64,000 nucleotides of DNA. It comes from Zygnema cylindricum (taxonomy: Eukaryota; Streptophyta; Zygnematophyceae; Zygnematales; Zygnemataceae). A program made the position numbers and the translations under genes. Each line of letters opens with the position of its first letter. Position 1 is the stretch's first letter. Below are positions 1 through 10,680 of the stretch, in pieces. The notes under the pieces were generated by a model. The model was not told the DNA's origin. It searched no databases and saw nothing but the letters and a program-made list of their open reading frames with translations. The stretch spans positions 1 through 64,000 of the forward strand of contig JBBHKE010003144.1 in assembly GCA_037447655.1 (NCBI GenBank), in the 5' to 3' direction.

Positions 1-110
1 AGAGATAGAGAGAGGGGGGGAAGGAGGGAGGGAGGGAGGGAGGGATGGAGGGAGGGAGAGGAGAGAGGTAGGGAGGGAGGGAGGGAGGGAGAGAGAGAGT
101 GCTTAGAGAG
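1..110. repeat. GA/GGGA-rich simple repeat
   Basis: Purine tract built from GGGA and GAGA units. It is low-complexity DNA with no coding potential, cut by the left edge of the window. From 111 to 343 nothing recognisable follows. Confidence 0.9.
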
Positions 111-351
111 AAAGAGAGATTAAAGATAGAGAGTCTAAAGTGAGAAAGATCTTATGTTGCTTTTTTTTGATTTAGTAGGCCTATCAAAATCGCGTAACTC
201 GTTTTTTGAGTTTTAAAACAAGACGTGTAACCTTTGTTGTTGTCAATGTCAATGTTTTTTATTACTGATATTTCCATTTTAATTAGCATTCACAAGATTT
301 TTTTTTTAATGTTTGTCGCTTGATGTGTTTTTGTGATTAAGGTGAATTTTG

Positions 352-1165
352 TAGTGTTGGGTATCAGGTAATTTCATATCGCGATAATTTCGATATTCGA
401 TATATCGAATATCGATCGAGCAGAATCTTCGATATATCGTACCGAGACCAACATAAATAATCGCGATATATATCGCGATATATAGTATTTTATAAATTTA
501 ATATTTTATATAATATGTTTTTTTAGCGATAAAGACAAATTGTCTGATACGCGACGTATGAGGTGATTTGCGTTCCGTGACTTAAAGGTAGACGTCGCAA
601 AATGTAACCGACGAAAAAGTACTAATACTGTAATTCATATAGTTACTTATTTGGGGTATGGTTGTATCAGGAGCTCTGTAATAGTACGGACAACAAAATT
701 TTTGTATTACAGAGGCCTCGGTTACATCACGTATTATCTGTAAACAAGTTTTTACATACGTGTTTTAATTTGAGTGGATCCTTGTTAGTTGACGATCAAA
801 TCTCTTAAATCGTCAAAGATTTGAAACCGACCATTTTCGTAATGAAATCCGTACTTGTGTTTTACGTACGTGTACTTCGCAAGTGTACCGCGTCAATGTA
901 CCTCAGAGATTTCCTTCACTCTGTTAACTTTTAGGAAAAAACCGTACTTCTTTTCGGCAAAGATTTTACAGTCACCTTGTTTGAAGGCACGTGAGTTTGG
1001 AGACCTGTGAAAAATTTCATTTTTTTTTTTAAATGCCTCGATATATCGTCGATACGATATATTGGCAATATATCGCGATATTTTGATTTTCGATATCGAT
1101 TATCGGGTACTTGAAATTTGATATATTATCGAATATCGGCAAACGGTCCTCCATACCCAACACTA
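352..1165. mobile_element. Non-autonomous hAT-like DNA transposon (814 bp)
   Basis: The ends are perfect 13-bp terminal inverted repeats, TAGTGTTGGGTAT at 352-364 and its reverse complement at 1153-1165. They are flanked by an exact 8-bp target duplication GAATTTTG (344-351 and 1166-1173). An 8-bp duplication and short TIRs of this type are hallmarks of the hAT superfamily. The interior carries no transposase frame. Both subterminal regions are crowded with CGATATATCG-type palindromes (about 380-480 and 1038-1140), which in hAT elements are usually transposase-binding sites. It would need a transposase supplied in trans. Confidence 0.9.
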
Positions 1166-1173
1166 GAATTTTG

Positions 1174-1690
1174 TGTACACGTACACTTATTTTGTATGTA
1201 TATGTTTTTTTTTTTCATTATTTGTACAACAATATTGTTTTGTTTTTTTTTTATGAAAATGTTTGAATTAATGTTTTTGGTTTATATAACAAACTATAAC
1301 TTAACAAAAACCAAATATAGTTTCTCTACTATGGTCAATAAAAAATGTAGGCGTTGTAGTTCCTGAATTTTATAGGCGTGAAGCAATCTAAGACGGAAAA
1401 ATGATAATATCGATCGTGTGAGTGAACTTTGTTCCATTTTTCGTTTTGTGATACTATAAAAGAAAATAATTCAACGACTAATTATTCTCATCCTTTATTT
1501 GGTTTTTTTTATATAGATGCCTTTTGTCAAATATTTAATAGGATGACCAATGCTATTATTTTTATATTTGCGTTATATTGTACATAGTTGCTTTATTATA
1601 AGATGACTGACACATTATTGCACAATTATAACAACATATTTACTAGAGAAGCATTAAAACGTATTGCCGACGAGGACCAAAAAACAGAAT
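1174..1690. other. AT-rich stretch, nothing recognised
   Basis: AT-rich DNA following the hAT-like element. I see no long frame with recognisable similarity and no repeat structure. Confidence 0.5.
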
Positions 1691-1846
1691 AGCCGATATT
1701 AGCTTTGTATGTATTAAGCATTTGAAAAGTTTGTGATAATAAACCTTCTATCGCAAATTAAATAATAGTCGCAGGCGACCCGGTGCTTTGCCCTTTGGTT
1801 GGCAAAGGCCTTTCCTATTTGTAAAGTACGATGTATAATGCGATAG

Positions 1847-2077
1847 TACAGTACACCGTCGATCGTATTTAGCGTGTATGTTATTTTCGCCACTGAAAAC
1901 ATCTTATCTCCGTACACATTTGTCCAATTTTCAATTTAAGACCGCCATTAGAAAGTTGAGGATACAACCTTTCAATCGCAACCGTCAGATCCACAATCCA
2001 ATTTGTATGTACGGAGAAAATATGTTTTAAGAGACAAAAAAAATATACAAGCTAAATACGATCGACGGTGTACTGTA
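1847..2077. mobile_element. MITE-like inverted-repeat element
   Basis: A perfect 27-bp inverted repeat bounds this 231-bp unit (1847-1873 against 2051-2077, outer bases TACAGTACACCGTCGATC). No coding content. No clear target duplication is visible, so the superfamily is not assigned. It lies in a longer repeat (about 1690-2518) that shares blocks with 10680-11720, including GTACGAACAT, TACACCGC-AATCG and ACGACAACGTGGC. Confidence 0.6.
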
Positions 2078-2518
2078 CCAATTATGTACGAACATGTTAT
2101 GTGACGCCATCACTAAAATTATGGTTCAGCATGGTACACCGCCAATCGCTATTAGAGTATATAACGCTAATTCGGTGCCCCTATATTCTGACCCCAAAAC
2201 CTAAAATAGAATTAATAATGCTATTTAAAGACGTGGACCATAATCTGCCACGTCTCAGGCACGATTGGCGGTGTACTGTATGGATTTTGAGACCACGACA
2301 ACGTGGCATGGTGTCGTTTTCATAAATTTGTATTGACGAGCCGTTCATACTTCGTAAGTTACCCGGTCGGTGCTCGCTACACCTGCATCGACCATGTCTT
2401 GTCTTAAAGTCGTTGTCGTTTCCGTACATTCATAGTCTTTTTCGTAAAAGAGTGCACTCTGACTTTCGTGTTGGTGCGGTTTAGAAACGATACATCCTGG
2501 CGGTTGGCGGTTGTGCGG

Positions 2519-2680
2519 CAGAGGTCGCAAAAGTCAAAATATATGATACCTTAATCCGACAAATCTGATCACCCAAAATCCGGCTGCGTTATGTCACGCT
2601 CGTAAACTGCTATCAGGTACGCGACACGTGTTTACGAAAAAAAAGGTACGTCACAGCAAAAGTACAAGAATCATGTCTAC
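2519..2680. mobile_element. Diverged end of the CAGAGGTCGCAAA hAT-like MITE family
   Basis: Begins CAGAGGTCGCAAAAGTC and, with gaps, follows the reverse complement of the element at 19435-20123 (shared blocks GTCACGCTC and GTTTACGAAAAAAAA). I could not find the opposite end, so this is a fragment or a strongly diverged copy. From 2681 to 3121 nothing else was recognised. Confidence 0.45.
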
Positions 2681-3126
2681 ATCAAAAATAGATTCTCCAT
2701 GCTCAAAAAGTTATCTGAGTACCCTTGCTCGTGGAATTGTGACACGTGTCTTGAATGGATTCGTCTTACTGAAACAAGCTCGTACCGATTGACTGCAACA
2801 AAACATACCCCTTTCAATTAGCCTGCTGTTAAGAAATTGCTAAGCCAGCAGCACGCAATTTGTACGGCTACTTTGTCTTCGGAATGAAACTATGAAAGTG
2901 ACCTGTAACCGATCTACGCTGTCTATTTCGCTTGCGCATTGTCTTAGATGTACGGATAAGGATGCCCCTTATGGATAATCAGCCATGGCTGCTAAAGGGC
3001 CGGTGAATAAACGCTTCAACTTTTCTTCCAGGCAGAGCTATGGCATAGATTTCTCTTTAAGAACGGTTTTGCTTAATTTTTGAATTTGTGGCTCAGTCTA
3101 GAAGTGCAAACTTTCTATGCAATTTT

Positions 3127-4225
3127 TGACAGGATCTTTACAAAATAAAAATAAAACTGAGTGCAAATGCAAGCGGAAGCATAAAAGATAAAACACAACA
3201 CAAGAGAAAGATAACCCCACGGAAGCCAATATATTCCACGGAGAACTTTTCTTACATAATTTCCTCACACCCTCAAAACGCTCTCACTTCTAACTCCACT
3301 AACTCCTCAAACTCTACTAAACTATCAAGCTTCTTCCATTCCTCTAACTCCTTGATAAAACTACAAGGAGGATCAATACCAACTCACTAGATAGATCGAT
3401 ACATTGATAACTGATGATTGATAATTGATAAAAACCTCTTCCTCCCTACGCCTCAATATACTCCTTGAAAACGTCACGTAACAATACCAACCAAACCGTA
3501 CATATAATACGCACTGAGCGCTACCCAATCAAACCACACCATAACGTGACACAACAGGGTACACAAAAGTACACTTCAAACAACAACTGAACCTGGTCGT
3601 CGCGAAACCGAATCTACGCGAGACCAAGAATCTACGAAACGTACAACAAGACATAATGATTCCAAACAAACCAATACCACACACTTAAAGGAAAAGACAA
3701 ACTAGCCGGCCGCGCGACAGACCGCGACGGCCGTACAATTCTTCACCAAACATCATTCCTCGCCGTACACGATCAAAAGGTACGTACGCGAGCGTCAACC
3801 AAAACTCCACGACAAAGTAAAACGATCTCGGCCGTACAAATGTACGCCGCAACCGAAAGGACAAATCTCCACATCGAACCGAAATACAATCGTGCGTCGC
3901 GACGCGAAACTTCGTCAATTCACGCGGACGCCCGATTCACTCAAAACGTCAAGACCTCAAGCGAACCTCAAGTACCAAAGTACAAACTTAACCAATCAGA
4001 CGCGGCGCATGAAACGCGCGCCGGCAAAGCACTACGACAAAGTACAACTCCAAAACAAAGACCACTACGATCACCACGACACAAAACGTACAGTGACCTT
4101 AAACCTCCGTACATATACTTCGAATAAGACAAAACACATAACTCCGACGAACAAAATCAACACTTAACCAAGACGTAAATTGACAACCGACGCTAACGAC
4201 AAATCCCACAATGTAAAACCTAACA
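3127..4225 (-). mobile_element. Solo LTR, LARD-like family
   Basis: A 1,099-bp LTR in reverse orientation. On the - strand it starts TGTTAGGTTTTACATTG at 4225 and ends in CTGTCA at 3127. It is flanked by an exact 5-bp duplication ATTTT (3122-3126 and 4226-4230). No primer site or polypurine tract adjoins it, so it is a solo LTR left by LTR-LTR recombination. It is homologous along its length to the LTRs of the element at 12898-17128. The short open frames inside it are not considered genes. Confidence 0.92.
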
Positions 4226-4230
4226 ATTTT

Positions 4231-4610
4231 GTTGGTCAGTTTTGAACAAAATTGAATGGCTCGGTTTAGATTTGATGACTGGAGCTGAATTATGGTATTA
4301 AAGAACATTAATATTTGGAGACATAAACTAGAAGGTCATTTGTAGTGAAAGAATATTCGTGGCAACTATTTATTCTCATGGATGCTATTCTAGGAAGTAA
4401 GTCTAATTTTATCCCTTATTTTTTCATTTTTATTATCGGTAACAGTGGAAAATCCTGGTACTCCTGGTGTTGGCTCTGTGTTGATTTTAAACTTTATTAA
4501 CAAAAAGGAATAAATCATAATGAAATAAAAGAATGATATTATTCAATTGGAATATTTATAGCTAACTATATTTTGCTTGAATCTACTTTTTGGCTTTGAA
4601 ATTTATTTAG
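4231..4610. other. AT-rich stretch, nothing recognised
   Basis: AT-rich DNA between the solo LTR and an exon-like open frame. No feature could be supported. Confidence 0.5.
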
Positions 4611-4805
4611 TCCAAGAATGAAAGCGAACAATTTTCTGGAGTTATTCATTTATTTCAAGATGAAGGTAGCTCACAACCTGTAGTTATGATTCCTTTAAAC
4701 TCCAAACCAAAAATTCAAAAACAAAATAGTTTTCCTAATCTCCTAAATGTTGAACCGGTATCAAATAATCTTTCTGTATCAAATAATCCATCTTGTAACC
4801 ATTAA
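4611..4805 (+). CDS. Exon-like open frame, unrecognised
   Basis: Just after a possible acceptor (TTATTTAG ending at 4610) a frame stays open for 64 codons to TAA at 4803-4805. It includes segments such as FSGVIHLFQDEGSSQPVVM and a Ser/Asn/Pro-rich tail. Composition looks protein-like and more codon-like than the flanking AT-rich DNA, but I do not recognise a family. No start codon is required if this is a last exon. It could be an accidental open frame. Confidence 0.2.
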   Translation, partial: SKNESEQFSGVIHLFQDEGSSQPVVMIPLNSKPKIQKQNSFPNLLNVEPVSNNLSVSNNPSCNH

Positions 4806-4829
4806 TCCATCTTATGGATCCCTCCTTAC

Positions 4830-5397
4830 TGTTGAGATTCTGAAAAAGTGGCCATAGGATCGATCAATTACAAGACAGGAAGCTAAGGAAAACAATTCTC
4901 TATATGAGAAAGCAAAGCTTAATTATTGTACAAGAAAGAAGATAGATTGATTCCACGACAAAATAAGCACTCAGTGCAAAACTAGCAGCAGGGAAAAGTT
5001 GGAGAGAATCATTCGATTGATGATTAATTTAATGCATAGCATTGGTACATTTTTTATATGTGTAGGTGTTGTGTAGACCTATGCTACTTGCGTGTCACGT
5101 AAAGAAATAAAATCTAACTTGTGACACACGTAGACCAATGAAAGATCGCCAAGTACAAAATGTCCGCATGCTTTTCTGTCACGTACACTCAAAATTTGCA
5201 ACTACTTGACTTCCCGTACACTACAAGTCAAGGACCACGTTTTCACTCAAAACTTGACGTCTACGTATATGTACCTTCACGCCTATCAACCGTACGTATG
5301 CCTAACAAGACTTCGGTTGACTTCTCTCTCACGTAACAACTTTGACTAACTTTGACTGTCTGGTCCTTCGCTGAAAATGGACGCAGAAATCTTAACA
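4830..5397 (-). mobile_element. Solo LTR of the Copia family found at 33629-38924
   Basis: A 568-bp LTR bounded by short inverted ends TGTTGAGATT (4830) and AATCTTAACA (ending 5397), with an exact 5-bp duplication CTTAC at 4825-4829 and 5398-5402. It is alignable throughout with the right LTR at 38377-38924 (for example the shared block GATCAATTACAAGACAG, with one mismatch). No internal sequence remains. Insertion split a pyrimidine-rich CCTTACAG that resembles a splice acceptor. Confidence 0.92.
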
Positions 5398-5404
5398 CTT
5401 ACAG

Positions 5405-5471
5405 CTTCTCAAATTGCTCAAGCCACAGGAGGCAAATTGAAAAAAGAGATTGGTCCAGAGGATTTGTTAAA
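5405..5471 (+). CDS. Short exon-like fragment, possibly MurF-ligase N-terminus
   Basis: A 67-nt stretch lies between a possible acceptor (CTTACAG, partly duplicated by the adjacent solo LTR) and a possible donor (AAA|GTAACC). Its open frame contains SQIAQATGGKLKKEI. The IAxATGGKL pattern recalls the N-terminal segment of MurF-type Mur ligases, which some plants retain in plastids. The match is short and no other exon was found, so this is only a suggestion; it may be chance. Confidence 0.2.
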
Positions 5472-5484
5472 GTAACCATTTCCT

Positions 5485-5572
5485 CCTCATCAATTCTAAA
5501 TATTTTGAATATTCAATAGAGGAGAGGGTGAGGGAGATGGAGAGGGAGAGGGAGGGGAGAAGTGTAGATGTT
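5485..5572. repeat. Left copy of a long direct repeat
   Basis: Runs from CCTCATCAATTCTAAATATT through a GGAGAGGG-rich tail. It is nearly identical to 6845-6922. The two copies bracket about 1.3 kb of AT-rich array, consistent with a segmental duplication or unequal exchange. Confidence 0.8.
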
Positions 5573-5679
5573 TATTTTCGTTTATTTTCTGAATGGAGGG
5601 TGGGAAGGAAGCTATTGCCAGGTAAGCCGTGACAGTTGGTGCCTTGGCCGCCCTCACAAGTACCCAACAGACTGTTGTA

Positions 5680-6720
5680 CTAAACTAATTATAACTAGTT
5701 ATAACCGTTTTAACATAATGATTATAACGGTTATATTTAACTGTTATACTACATTATTTATTACAGCTAGTTATAACTGTTTTATTACACTAATTATAAC
5801 ACTTATATCTAATTGTTACATCATATTTATTATAACAGGTAGATAATATGCAATTATATCTACGTGTTATAATTTATAAATTATAACAGCTATAACTAAC
5901 TGTTATATTATACTAAATAAGACAGCTAGTTATAACTGTTATATTTTATTTATTATGACAGTTGTTATATGTAGATGTTGCATTATACTAAGCATAACAA
6001 CTATATCTGGTTGTTATATTATGTTAAACATAACAACTAGTTATAGCTTTTATGTTATATTTATCATAAAAGTTATATCTAACTGTTATATTTTATTAAC
6101 TAAACAGTTATATTTATCTTTTAGATTATGGTAATTATAACAACTTTATGTAGGTGGTATATTTTAGTAATTATAACAGCTATATCTAACTGTTATATTA
6201 TACTAAATATGACAGCTAGTTATAACTGTTATATTTTATTTATTATCACAGTTGTTATATGTAACTGTTGTATTATACTAAGCATAACAACTATACCTAG
6301 CTGTTATATTTTATTAATTATAACAATTATATCTAACTGCTATACTATGTTAATTATTACACTATAATAAACTATTACTTAATTAACAGTTATATCTAAT
6401 TGTTATTTTGTATATATTACAACTTTAATACCCAATTGTGATAATGTGTTAATTATTACAATGTTAACTAACTGTGACATTGTATACATTGTAACATTTA
6501 TATCTAAACAATTATATCTAACTGCTATACTATACATATTATAGCAGGTTTAATCTAACTGTTATATTATTAGAGTTAAAACTAGTTATATATTATATAT
6601 AGTCTAACTATTATAATGTGTTGATTTTTAATGTGAGAACTAACTATTACATTATATATTTTAACATTTATATATAACTGCTTTAATGTGCTAATTATTA
6701 GTGTTAACTAACTATTACAT
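5680..6720. repeat. AT-rich degenerate tandem array (TAACTGTTATA-type)
   Basis: About 1 kb of imperfect repeats based on GTTATAACTGTTATATT and related words, alternating with reverse-complement forms. Many TAACNGTTA palindromes are present. Open frames across it have repetitive, biased composition and are not genes. Confidence 0.8.
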
Positions 6721-6844
6721 AATTTGTGGACTCTTTTGTCAATAGTTCCCCTTGCCTCGTCATTGGAGTGCGAATCCGGTTTTTTTCCTGTCAACCACTA
6801 CCTCTGTCTCCCTTTTCCTCATTCATCCCCTCCCTCTTTTCCCC

Positions 6845-6922
6845 CCTCATCAATTCTAAATATTTTGAATATTAAATAGAGGAGAGGGGGAGGGAGATGG
6901 AGAGGGAGGGGAGAAGATGTTT
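6845..6922. repeat. Right copy of the long direct repeat
   Basis: Partner of 5485-5572: same CTCATCAATTCTAAATATT core followed by GGAGAGGG-rich sequence. Confidence 0.8.
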
Positions 6923-6982
6923 GCTATGTTCACAAGTTTATGTTATATTTAAACGGTCGTTTATCCTTTTCGTTTCCTTCAG

Positions 6983-7107
6983 TGGACAAGGTGAAAGTGA
7001 TGCTTGGAGTCTATGCCCCTCAAAAAGAGCCCTACAAGTTTGTGACGGAAGAGGATACGACCCCTCATGGAATGATGGCCAGGGGACATTATACAGCGAA
7101 GACATTG
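6983..7107 (+). CDS. Rho GDP-dissociation inhibitor-like exon (single exon of a broken or partial gene)
   Basis: Between an acceptor (CCTTCAG) and a donor (ACATTG|GTAAGA) lies an exon encoding VDKVKVMLGVYAPQKEPY, then EEDTTPHGMMARGHYTAKT. This follows the conserved core of plant RhoGDI proteins (VDxxKxMxGxxxPQxEPY ... EETTPSGxxARGxYxAxT). RhoGDI holds Rho/ROP GTPases in the cytosol in their GDP form by masking the prenyl group. The exon starts in phase 2. I found no convincing preceding exon. The next exon, normally coding for the last beta strands, is replaced or preceded by large GAT repeats; a short acceptor/donor-bounded piece near 7678-7719 is a weak candidate. It may be a gene fragment or a gene with long introns. 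Confidence 0.65.
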
Positions 7108-7214
7108 GTAAGAAATTTTTGTTCTATATTTATTTTAAGCTACGTTTATAAAAATAAGTTTATTAGCCTCTAGTAGGAAGTTCTAGTGATAGTTTACTTT
7201 AAGCGGTATCTATT

Positions 7215-7481
7215 AAATAAAATGTATGATGATGAAGAAGATGATGACGATGATGATGATGATGATGACGATGATGATGATGATGTTATTGGTGATGATG
7301 ATGATGTTGTTGATGATAGTAATGTAATGATGATGATGATGTAATGATGATAATGATGATGTAATGATGATGATGATGATGATGATGTTGATGATGATGA
7401 TGATGACAATGAAGATGATGATGATGATGTTGACGATGATGATGTTGACGATGATGGTGACAATGATGATGATGATGATGA
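7215..7481. repeat. GAT/ATC trinucleotide repeat, block 1
   Basis: Imperfect (GAT)n with GAC, GAA and TAA interruptions, about 265 bp. All frames open by repetition give poly-Asp/Met/Ser/His/Ile artefacts, not genes. It is followed by a 50-bp sequence starting TGTAATCAAAGTATCACC. Confidence 0.95.
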
Positions 7482-8106
7482 TGTAATCAAAGTATCACCA
7501 AAACAAAGTATTTTAAGTATTTGTATTGTATGTATGTTTTATGTTTTACTTTTTAAATAAATCCTATTTTGTTTGTCTATTTCCTTATTTTTACATGTTT
7601 AGGAAAGTTTGTATTAAAATCATATTATTTTGTTATTTCATTTATTTATTAATGTTTGTTTATGCTTTGTTTTTCAGCTGTAAGTGTTTCTTTTTCGGCT
7701 ATTGGGAGTTCTATTTTAGGTAAGCTCATTATGATATGAAAACCTCTTTTAGGATTAGATGTTAGAGGGTTTGAGAATTGTTTGTTTCGTGCTCTTTCCT
7801 TATTATTGTTTGGATGTGAGTCTAAATATTTTTTTGTAAAAAAGGTAATCATTTGTTATTAATTTTGTCATCGGGATGAGCATGCTATTGTAATTAGTTG
7901 TGGACATGGCATTCAATTTATAGACATTAATCATTATCGAACGTATATGTCTGTTGGTAAAGTTTAGGGTTGTTGTGGTGAAGCACGTGTTGCTGTAGTT
8001 GTGGTGAATTTCGTGTTGCTGCAATAATTTTTGATACTGTCTTTTATATTTGGAATGCTAGTTTTTTAGAGCATTGTCTGCTCCAAGTGAAAGATGGGCT
8101 CCTAGT
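7482..8106. other. AT-rich stretch between GAT blocks
   Basis: Contains the TAATCAAAGTATCACC flank sequence and AT-rich DNA. No gene is supported apart from the weak RhoGDI-exon candidate near 7678-7719. Confidence 0.5.
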
Positions 8107-9135
8107 GAAAGATGGGGCTGATGATGTTGACGGCGATGATGATGATGATGATGTAATGATGATGATAATGATGATGTATACGATGTAGATGACGATGATG
8201 ATGATGTTGACGATGATGATGTTGGCGATGTTGATGACGATGATGATGATGACGATGATGATGACGATGATGATGATGATGATGTAATGATGATGTTGTT
8301 GTATTGATAATAATGATGATGATGTTGATAATGATGATGATGAAGATGGTGATGATGACGATGATGACAATAACGAAAATAATGATGATGATGATGATGA
8401 TGTTGAAGATGATGTTGATGAACATGGTGATGACGATGATGATGACGATGATGATGATGATGATCATGATGATGTAATGATGATGATGATGTACTGATAA
8501 TGATGACGATGATGATGATGAGGATGATGATGTTCACGATAACGTTAATGATGATGATGATGATCATGTTGTTGGTGATGATGATGATGATGATGATTGT
8601 GATGATGTAATGATGATGATGGTGTTGATGATGGTGATGTAATGATGATGATGATGATGATGATGATGACGATGATAACGATGAGGATGATGATGACGAT
8701 GATGATGTTGACGATGATCATGATCAAGTTGTTGGTGATGATGATGATCATCATGTTGTTGGTGATGATGATGATGATGATGATGACGATGATGATGATG
8801 ATTATGATCATGTTGTTGGTGATGATGATGATGTAATGATGATGATGGTGTTGATGATGATGATGGTGTTGATGATGGTGATGTGATGATGATGATGTAA
8901 TGATGATGATGATGATGATGTAATGATGATGATGACGATGATGATGATGACGTTGATGATGATGATGTTGACGATGATGATGATGTAATAATGATGGTGA
9001 TGTAATGATGATGATGTAATAATGATGATGATGATGATGATGTTGACGATGATGGTGACGATGATGTTGATGATATTGATGATGATGTAATGATGGTGAT
9101 GGTGATGATAATGTAATGATGATGATGATGATGAT
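8107..9135. repeat. GAT/ATC trinucleotide repeat, block 2 (about 1 kb)
   Basis: About 1,030 bp of imperfect (GAT)n, interspersed with GATGATGTAATGATGATG and GATGTTGACGATGATG units. It is one of the longest imperfect trinucleotide tracts I can see in the window. Open frames on both strands are repeat artefacts. Confidence 0.95.
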
Positions 9136-9204
9136 GTAATCAAAGTATCACAAAAACAAAGTTTTCAAAGTATTTGTATTGTATTTCAAAAAGAAAAAAA
9201 CCAT
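9136..9204. repeat. Spacer repeat between GAT blocks
   Basis: TAATCAAAGTATCAC followed by AAAACAAAG and GTATTTGTATTGTATTTC. The same spacer occurs after GAT block 1 (7482-7530) and after block 3 (9554-9620), so block plus spacer forms a higher-order repeat. Confidence 0.85.
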
Positions 9205-9305
9205 GATGTAATGATGATGTTGTTGATGATGATAAAAATTATGACGATGATGATGACGACGATGATGATGGAGATGATGATGATGATGATGAGGATGATG
9301 ATGAA

Positions 9306-9348
<43 letters not shown>

Positions 9349-9491
9349 TAATGATGATGATGATGATGATGATGATGAGGATGATGATGATGATGATGAT
9401 GATGTAATGATGATGATGATGTAATGATTTTGATGATGATGATGTTGACAATGATGATGTTGACGATGATGATGACGATGATGGTGATGTA

Positions 9492-9526
<35 letters not shown>

Positions 9527-9553
9527 GTTGATGATGATGATGATGATGATGAT
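9205..9553. repeat. GAT/ATC trinucleotide repeat, block 3
   Basis: About 350 bp of imperfect (GAT)n ending in the same TAATCAAAGTATCACC spacer as the other blocks. Confidence 0.95.
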
Positions 9554-9639
9554 GTAATCAAAGTATCACCAAAACAGAGTATTCAAAGTATTTGTATTGT
9601 ATTTCAAAAAGAAAAAAAAAACAATATCTGTATAAAAAC

Positions 9640-10240
9640 AAAGTAATATAGTTTCACCGAAACAAAGTAGTCAAGTATTTGTGTTGTATTTTACAAAAAT
9701 ATTTATACCAATGTAGTGTTGGTCAGCCTTTGAGATGATAATGATGTTGAACAACTTTCTTTGTCGTTAGACTAAGTTGGTTGATCGAAAAAACAAAAAC
9801 AAAATATTCAATGAAACAATGTAATTTAACAAACAAATATAATGAATGAAAACAAGTGTTTGTAATGTTTTTTAGCCTCCGAGTTGATAGTGATGTTTAT
9901 GCAACCTTCTATGTCTTAGGACTAAGTTGGTTGATCACAAAAAAAGAAAAAATAAAAACAAAATACTCAAAGTAATCAATCTACTATAATAAACAATGAA
10001 AATTAATAAATAATATGTGATTGTAATGTTAGCCAACCTTTGAGCTGATAATGATTATATGGGTCTTCGACTAAGGTGCTTGATCGAAAACAAAAAAATG
10101 TACTTAAAAGTAATCAACACATTCTAACTATCAAAAAATATAAAAGAAAATACGTGTTTGTAGTGATAGTCACCCATCGAGCTGATAATGATGTTGTTCC
10201 AACCATCTAGGTCTTTGGACTAAGTTGGTTGAATCCTAGT
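9640..10240. repeat. Four-unit tandem repeat, about 150 bp per unit
   Basis: Four diverged units share a core like TTTGAGCTGATAATGATGTT (near 9729, 9879, 10038 and 10178) followed by CTAAGTTGGTTGATCGAAAA. Spacing is about 150, 159 and 140 bp. No coding potential. It looks like a short satellite-like array directly beside the GAT blocks. Confidence 0.8.
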
Positions 10241-10680
10241 CAAGTCTAATGGTTTTTTTTCTTATTATTTTCTTTGTTATGTTTACATTTGTTTCTTGCG
10301 TTTTTGTTATGTGATCAAGGTTGTATTGTGGTTATTTATTTTGTTTGTCTTTTATTTGTTTTCTTCTTTTGTGATTTTATGTATTGATAAAAAAAATTTA
10401 TAAAAATATACATGCAACACCTTTATATAAAAGAAATAAAAACCATTAGTATTTTGTTTAAACGAATAATGGTTGAATAATACTAATGGTTTAATGTGTA
10501 TTCTAGATTTAACATTAAAATGTTTAATATTACATGATATATTCAGTCCATTTATTCATATCCTTCACTAAATTGAGATCGAACGCTCAAATTAATGTGA
10601 AACTTTTACGCTTAAACAAACCCCCTACATGAACAAAACGCAAATGAAACCATCCACTTGGCATCGTCATGGTCTTTACC
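10241..10680. other. AT-rich stretch, nothing recognised
   Basis: Downstream of the 150-bp array; no gene or repeat with supportable identity. Confidence 0.5.

Noticed and set aside
3685-4308. Open frames on both strands near 3.7-4.3 kb
   Set aside because: They fall inside or at the edge of the solo LTR 3127-4225 and resemble nothing.
8058-9561. Several long open frames rich in His/Ser/Ile or Met on both strands
   Set aside because: They are produced by the (GAT)n repeat staying open in many frames; no real protein signal.
9205-9640. CRISPR-like array (regular GAT blocks and spacers)
   Set aside because: The repeats are trinucleotide tracts and the spacers are identical, not unique; the sequence is from a plant.
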